From NCBI RefSeq assembly GCF_900099825.1, contig NZ_LT629693.1, positions 4,413,001-4,477,000 of the forward strand: a stretch of DNA of 64,000 nt, read 5' to 3'. How positions within the stretch are numbered: the first letter of the stretch is position 1; each line of letters starts with the position of its first letter. The notes below the pieces were generated by a model, which was given only the letters and a program-made list of their open reading frames with translations, did no database searches and had not been told where the DNA came from. This document shows, one piece after another, positions 60,436-64,000 of the stretch. The translations under genes and the position numbers were made by a program. The DNA comes from Bradyrhizobium ottawaense. GTDB lineage: Bacteria > Pseudomonadota > Alphaproteobacteria > Rhizobiales > Xanthobacteraceae.

Positions 60436-61170
60436 ATGCCGGATCTGGCAACGAATGTTCTGCTGAGCGTTGCCGTGTTCGCCGGGGCCTTCGTCTCGGG
60501 CCTGGCCGGTTTCGCCTTTTCCGCGGTCGCCGGCGCCATCCTGCTTCGCATTTTCCAGCCGCTGGAGGCGGTGCCGCTGATGATGGCCTGCAGCATCGGC
60601 GTGCAGGCGGCCAATCTGTGGGCACTGCGGCGGAACATCCAGTGGGAGGGCAGTCTGCTTTTGATCGTCGGCGGCGCGCTTGGGATTCCGATTGCCGTCC
60701 ACCTGCTGCAGAGCGCCGACACCTCCATTCTCCGGGCGAGCTTCGGCATCGTTGTCGCTCTCTATGCCGGTTACATGCTGTTCCGCCCGGCGCTGACACG
60801 CGCCGATGGTGGGGCCAGCCGGCGCCTTACTGCGCTGGTCGGGTTCGGGGGCGGATTGATCGGCGGACTGACGGCGATGCCGGGCGCCATTCCCACGATC
60901 TGGTGCGACATGCGCGGCATGCCGAGGGGCGACCAGCGCGGACTGGTACAGCCTTTCATCGCCATCATGCAGATATTTGCCTTGGTGCTGCTGCTGGAGC
61001 GCCACGGTCTGTCTTCCAAGGTAGTGATCGACCTCGCGATCAGCCTACCGGCGCTGTTTGCCGGTTCCGCGCTCGGCATTCTTGCATTCCGGAACATCAA
61101 CGAGATCGGCTTCCGCCGGACCATTCTTGTACTATTGTTGGTGTCAGGCGCTTCGCTCGTTTTGGCCTGA
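60436..61170 (+). CDS. TauE/SafE-family sulfite/sulfoacetate-type exporter
   Basis: 244 residues from ATG 60436, with GGAGTGAAGGCC upstream. Seven to eight hydrophobic segments; family landmarks are VFAGAFVSGLAGFAFSAVAG at the N-terminus and LVGFGGGLIGGLTAMPGAIPTIW in the middle repeat. TauE/SafE proteins export sulfite, sulfoacetate or related anions. In a region with sulfonate degradation and rhodanese genes, sulfite disposal is a sensible but unproven role. Confidence 0.88.
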   Translation: MPDLATNVLLSVAVFAGAFVSGLAGFAFSAVAGAILLRIFQPLEAVPLMMACSIGVQAANLWALRRNIQWEGSLLLIVGGALGIPIAVHLLQSADTSILRASFGIVVALYAGYMLFRPALTRADGGASRRLTALVGFGGGLIGGLTAMPGAIPTIWCDMRGMPRGDQRGLVQPFIAIMQIFALVLLLERHGLSSKVVIDLAISLPALFAGSALGILAFRNINEIGFRRTILVLLLVSGASLVLA

Positions 61171-61332
61171 TGTCGTGACTTGACGTCGTGATTTGGGCCG
61201 GAGGCTGGCGGAGCCACCATATCCAACAGCATTTGGCCGGAACAAAATGACCGCACATCAGCGCAATCTCGCCGACCATACCTGCCGATCCCGGGGTCGA
61301 TCAGGAACGGGGGAATAAGGCTGCAGTTGCCA

Positions 61333-61848
61333 TCAGGGTCGCAGGTAACTCCAGCCTCGCTCTTGCAGTTCCATGAGCCGAACAACTCCAGATTTGACGA
61401 CCTTCGCCTGCGAGATCAGGGGAATTTCTTTCCCTTCAGCTCTTGTCATATTCTCTTGAGTATTCCCGCATGCAGAGAACACCAGTTCCGGCATGCTTTC
61501 GCTCATGGACTTGATGCGCGCTTTCACTGGAGAGGTGTCATCTCGCAGCATGTGAAGTCCTGGTCCAAAGGCGACCAGTTCGATCTCGACCTTTTGGCCG
61601 GTCGCGCTGTAATGCTGAGCGACATTGCTCATGTTATTGAGAGCGAGATTCATGACAACGGGGTCATTGACGTCGACCTGTACAGCCAGCCGATGTGATC
61701 CCTCTCGGCTCGGGGCGGTGATGATTTTGGCGGGAGCACCGACTTTGGCTGAAGCGCCCATTTGCGCGGAACTGCCAACCTGTGCGTTCACCACCAGTGC
61801 CAGCGCAAAGAAGGCCGCCCCGGTGAAGACGATGAATGATCTGTTCAT
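61333..61848 (-). CDS. Exported DsrE/DsrF-like protein
   Basis: 171 residues from ATG 61848 (AAGGGAAACCCGCC upstream). Signal peptide (FIVFTGAAFFALALVVNAQ), a low-complexity linker with SSAQMGASAKVGAPAK repeats, then the DsrE-like Rossmann-type domain: RLAVQVDVNDPVVMNLALNN, VEIELVAFGPGLHMLRDD and ELVFSACGNTQENM with the conserved single Cys, then GVVRLMELQERGWSYL. DsrE relatives handle sulfane sulfur; the secreted forms are uncharacterised. Convergent with the TauE/SafE gene. Confidence 0.82.
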   Translation of the reverse strand: MNRSFIVFTGAAFFALALVVNAQVGSSAQMGASAKVGAPAKIITAPSREGSHRLAVQVDVNDPVVMNLALNNMSNVAQHYSATGQKVEIELVAFGPGLHMLRDDTSPVKARIKSMSESMPELVFSACGNTQENMTRAEGKEIPLISQAKVVKSGVVRLMELQERGWSYLRP

Positions 61849-62223
61849 GGCGGGTTTCCCTTGAGTGAGCAGGCCCAAGTTCACGCCGCAGCGTAGTCAG
61901 GCGCGAATAAGCGGGTCAAGAACGTTCCACCTCAAGAACGGGCGATCTACTTAATAGCAGCAATGGGCGCGGCTACCCCGTGTTGACTACCTCCATTGAG
62001 ATATCGACAAGCGACCTGCGAAAGCTCTGTCATGACAAAGACCATGCTCTGAGAGCCATGAGTTATCGCGATGGCCTTGCAGGTTATTGTGGCAGCATCC
62101 AGGGACAGAAACCTGGTCCTCCCGGCGGATCAAGATGCCGGTGACATAACCACTGCGCGTCGGGCAATGCACCCAGGCGCCTCGGTTGCTTATTGCCCAA
62201 CCGACCGGCGAGGGGGCTTCAAA
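61849..62223. other. Divergent intergenic region upstream of the coiled-coil gene
   Basis: About 375 bp. It holds the promoters of the minus-strand DsrE-like gene and the plus-strand coiled-coil gene. A 61-residue minus-strand ORF (61987-62172) lacks a ribosome site and recognisable sequence and was not accepted. GAGGGGGC at 62210-62217 is the ribosome site of the downstream gene. Confidence 0.5.
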
Positions 62224-64000
62224 ATGGTGGACGGCTCAGGCGAAAAAAGCAGAACCGTAGCGCGCGGATGCATTGCTGCAGGAGCATGTGTTCTGTGGCT
62301 CCTCATTGGAGCTGTGGGAGACCAAGGATTATGTGGTGAAAGCGATCCCCTTGCCAGGGCTTTCGGTGCACCTGAGAAGGGACGTGAGCCGGCCTCCCTG
62401 CAGGACGTATCCTTGGTTGCCGAGACGAGCGGAGAGCGAAAGCAGTCCCTTCAACAGCAAGAGCCGTGGGACAGAGGCGAAGCCCTTGCACGTGCGCTTA
62501 CCTCGTCGCTCCGCGAGGAACTCGATGCGGTGCGGTCAGCGGCTGAAATGGCGAGGATCAAGCAAACACAGGCGCTCGATCGAGAGCGAGATCGGGCAGA
62601 CACCCTCGCGCGCGAGCTCGACAAGATGCGGATCGTAGGCGTGGAAGCCGTGCAGGCCATCGAGGCGGAGATCAGGCAAAGGCAGGCGTTCGAACAGGAG
62701 CGAGGCAGGGCGGACGCCCTCGAGCGGGAGCTTACCTCGCTCCGGGCCGAACTCGATGCAGCGCGAATCGTGCCTCCGGAAGCGGCGCAAGCCGCCGAGG
62801 CGGAGATCAACCAAAGACAGGCGCGCGAACAGGCGCTTAAACAGGAGCGCGACAGGGCAGACACTCTTGCGCGTGAATTAACCTCGCTGCGGGCGGAGTT
62901 CGATGCGGCGCGGACCGCGGGCGTCGATGCCGCGCAGGCCACCGACGCGAAGATCAAGCAAAGGCAGGCGCTCGAACAGACGCTTAAAGAGGAGCGCGAC
63001 AGGGCAGGCGCCCTTGCGCGCGAATTAACCTCGCTACGGGCGGAACTCGATACGGCGCGTGCCGCGAGCGTCGATGCCGCGCAAGCCGCTGACGCGAAGA
63101 TCAAGCAAAGGCAGGCGCTCGAACAGACGCTTAAAGAGGAGCGCAACAGGGCAGACACCCTTGCGCGCGAATTAACCTCGCTGCGGGCGGAGTTCGATGC
63201 GGCGCGGACCGCGGCACCGGAAGCATCGCAAGCCGCCGAGGCGGAGATCATGCAAAGGCAGGCGCTCGAACAGACGCTTAAACAGGAGCGCGACAGGGCA
63301 GACACCCTTGCGCGCGAACGCACCTCGCTGCGGGCGGAACTCGATACGGCGCGTGCCGCGGGCGTCGATGCCGCGCAAGCCGCTGCGGCAGCAAAGGTCG
63401 AACAAAAGCAGGCCCTTGATAGGGAGCGTGACAAGGCCGAGACGCTCGCCCGCGAACTTGCCTCGGCGCGCAAAGGGGTCGAGGAGCGCTCCGCGCTTCT
63501 CGCTGCCGCGTACGCTGAAGTCTTGCGGGCGACAGAGACAAACAGCGCCGTCGCGGGGCAGCAGCAACAGGCTCTGGCCAGTGAGCGCAGTCGTGCCGAC
63601 GGCCTGGCGCGCGAACTTGCTTCTGTCAGGAACGAACTCGAAGCCGGCAACCGACAGATCGCCGCCTTCAATGCTCCTCGTGCTCCGCAGTCAAGCGACT
63701 TGGCCGCAAATGGCTCGCAGGAGTCGAAGATCGGTTCCCCTCAGAGGGCGACCGTGGGAAGCGGGCGCTCACCAGAACGGATTTCCGGCGAAGCCGTCGC
63801 TTCGAGTTCTGAACGGTCGCCTGCTCCGGAATTGCCGCGCCCGGAGGCGCAGGTGACTGCTCGCGACGGCGCGCCGGGCTTGAAGCCGAAAGTCGCCACC
63901 GGGACAGAGCAATCTACGTCGGCGAGTGCCGCATCCCACTTCCTCCCGGACGAGCAGAGACTGCTCGCTCGGGCAAGCGCATTGCTTCGGCAAGCTGATA
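62224..64000 (+). CDS. Membrane-anchored coiled-coil repeat protein (open at window end)
   Basis: Continuous frame from ATG 62224 (after GAGGGGGCTTCAA) to the window edge, at least 592 residues. A short N-terminus precedes one hydrophobic segment (CIAAGACVLWLLIGAVG, about residues 16-32). A long alpha-helical region follows (about 85-445) with units of the form ERDRADTLARELTSLRAEL then DAARTAGVDAAQA and IKQRQALEQTLK. The linker after about 460 is Ser/Pro/Ala-rich, and a new helical domain starts near the edge (LPDEQRLLARASALLRQAD), which looks like the beginning of a TPR/SEL1-like region. Function is unknown; an envelope or cell-cycle scaffold is possible. Confidence 0.85.
   Translation, partial: MVDGSGEKSRTVARGCIAAGACVLWLLIGAVGDQGLCGESDPLARAFGAPEKGREPASLQDVSLVAETSGERKQSLQQQEPWDRGEALARALTSSLREELDAVRSAAEMARIKQTQALDRERDRADTLARELDKMRIVGVEAVQAIEAEIRQRQAFEQERGRADALERELTSLRAELDAARIVPPEAAQAAEAEINQRQAREQALKQERDRADTLARELTSLRAEFDAARTAGVDAAQATDAKIKQRQALEQTLKEERDRAGALARELTSLRAELDTARAASVDAAQAADAKIKQRQALEQTLKEERNRADTLARELTSLRAEFDAARTAAPEASQAAEAEIMQRQALEQTLKQERDRADTLARERTSLRAELDTARAAGVDAAQAAAAAKVEQKQALDRERDKAETLARELASARKGVEERSALLAAAYAEVLRATETNSAVAGQQQQALASERSRADGLARELASVRNELEAGNRQIAAFNAPRAPQSSDLAANGSQESKIGSPQRATVGSGRSPERISGEAVASSSERSPAPELPRPEAQVTARDGAPGLKPKVATGTEQSTSASAASHFLPDEQRLLARASALLRQAD
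62590..63440 (+). repeat. 147-bp in-frame tandem repeats encoding 49-residue (seven-heptad) units
   Basis: Equivalent codons (GAC AGG GCA GAC or close variants) begin at 62704, 62851, 62998, 63145 and 63292, always 147 bp apart, after a shorter 114-bp first unit at 62590. Units differ by scattered substitutions, and exchanges between two variant types (VDAAQAADAK and PEAAQAAEAE) suggest unequal recombination or gene conversion. Confidence 0.88.

Noticed and set aside
61987..62172. 61-residue minus-strand ORF
   Set aside because: No ribosome site, no recognised family, and it lies in a region needed for divergent promoters.
62590..63440. Regularly spaced repeats considered as a CRISPR array
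   Set aside because: The units are contiguous 147-bp coding repeats with no unique spacers of 30-40 bp, and they stay in frame.
62451..63671. 406-residue minus-strand Ser/Ala/Arg-rich ORF with repeats
   Set aside because: Antisense of the coiled-coil repeat gene; the plus frame has a ribosome site, membrane segment and heptad pattern.

Overview
The window looks like a chromosomal segment from a Bradyrhizobium-type alphaproteobacterium (Bradyrhizobium or a close relative). The evidence is high GC, a large number of solute-binding-protein transporters, three tripartite-tricarboxylate (Bug) receptors, a giant NAD-dependent glutamate dehydrogenase, ExoD-type and AHL-lactonase-type genes, an IS1182-family element, and dispersed hairpin repeats of the kind common in that genus. 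This identification is inferred from gene content, not measured.

Layout. 1-1320: rpmH-rnpA-yidC on the minus strand, with yidC cut by the window edge. 1.7-3.2 kb: a membrane sensor histidine kinase. 3.5 kb: tRNA-Arg(ACG). 3.9-11.1 kb: a single operon encoding an acyl-CoA ligase and a complete LivGHMJF-type ABC importer. 11.2-25.1 kb: an all-minus-strand stretch holding a small hypothetical gene, NAD-GDH, a Gly/His-rich LTXXQ protein, a polysaccharide deacetylase, an orphan wHTH-nucleotidyltransferase and a MarR-isochorismatase-membrane protein-MFS operon. The intergenic spaces here repeatedly carry one unusual palindromic repeat whose core and right arm match the 3' end and downstream flank of the tRNA-Arg gene. 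25.2-31.6 kb: a phosphonate catabolic unit (LysR, iron-dependent alcohol dehydrogenase, PhnA, PhnY, OPA-family transporter). 31.6-37.8 kb: small hypothetical genes, a transglutaminase-like protein, an AHL-lactonase-like hydrolase, a membrane protein, a Bug receptor and an NAD-dependent epimerase. 37.8-39.5 kb: an intact IS1182-type element, followed by about 740 bp of gene-free dispersed repeats. 40.2-43.5 kb: a two-subunit ThDP decarboxylase of the sulfopyruvate/phosphonopyruvate type, a Bug receptor and a LysR regulator. 43.6-51.4 kb: organosulfur genes (multi-rhodanese protein; sulfonate-type ABC importer, SfnB-like flavoprotein, SsuD-like monooxygenase, second binding protein) with a structured leader. 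51.4-57.4 kb: 3-methyladenine glycosylase, DbpA-type DEAD-box helicase, ExoD, a Bug receptor, DUF1330 and small genes. 57.5-62 kb: an atypical SDR, a fumarase-superfamily lyase, a TauE/SafE exporter and a DsrE-like secreted protein. 62.2 kb to the end: a membrane-anchored coiled-coil protein built from 147-bp tandem repeats, open at the window edge.

The genes form several nutrient-scavenging modules: carboxylate import plus CoA activation, phosphonate use as a phosphorus source, and sulfonate use as a sulfur source. The most unusual observations are the tRNA-tail-like intergenic repeats, the AT-richer NTase islet between two of them, a phosphonate route that appears to start from 2-hydroxyethylphosphonate, and the seven-heptad repeat protein.
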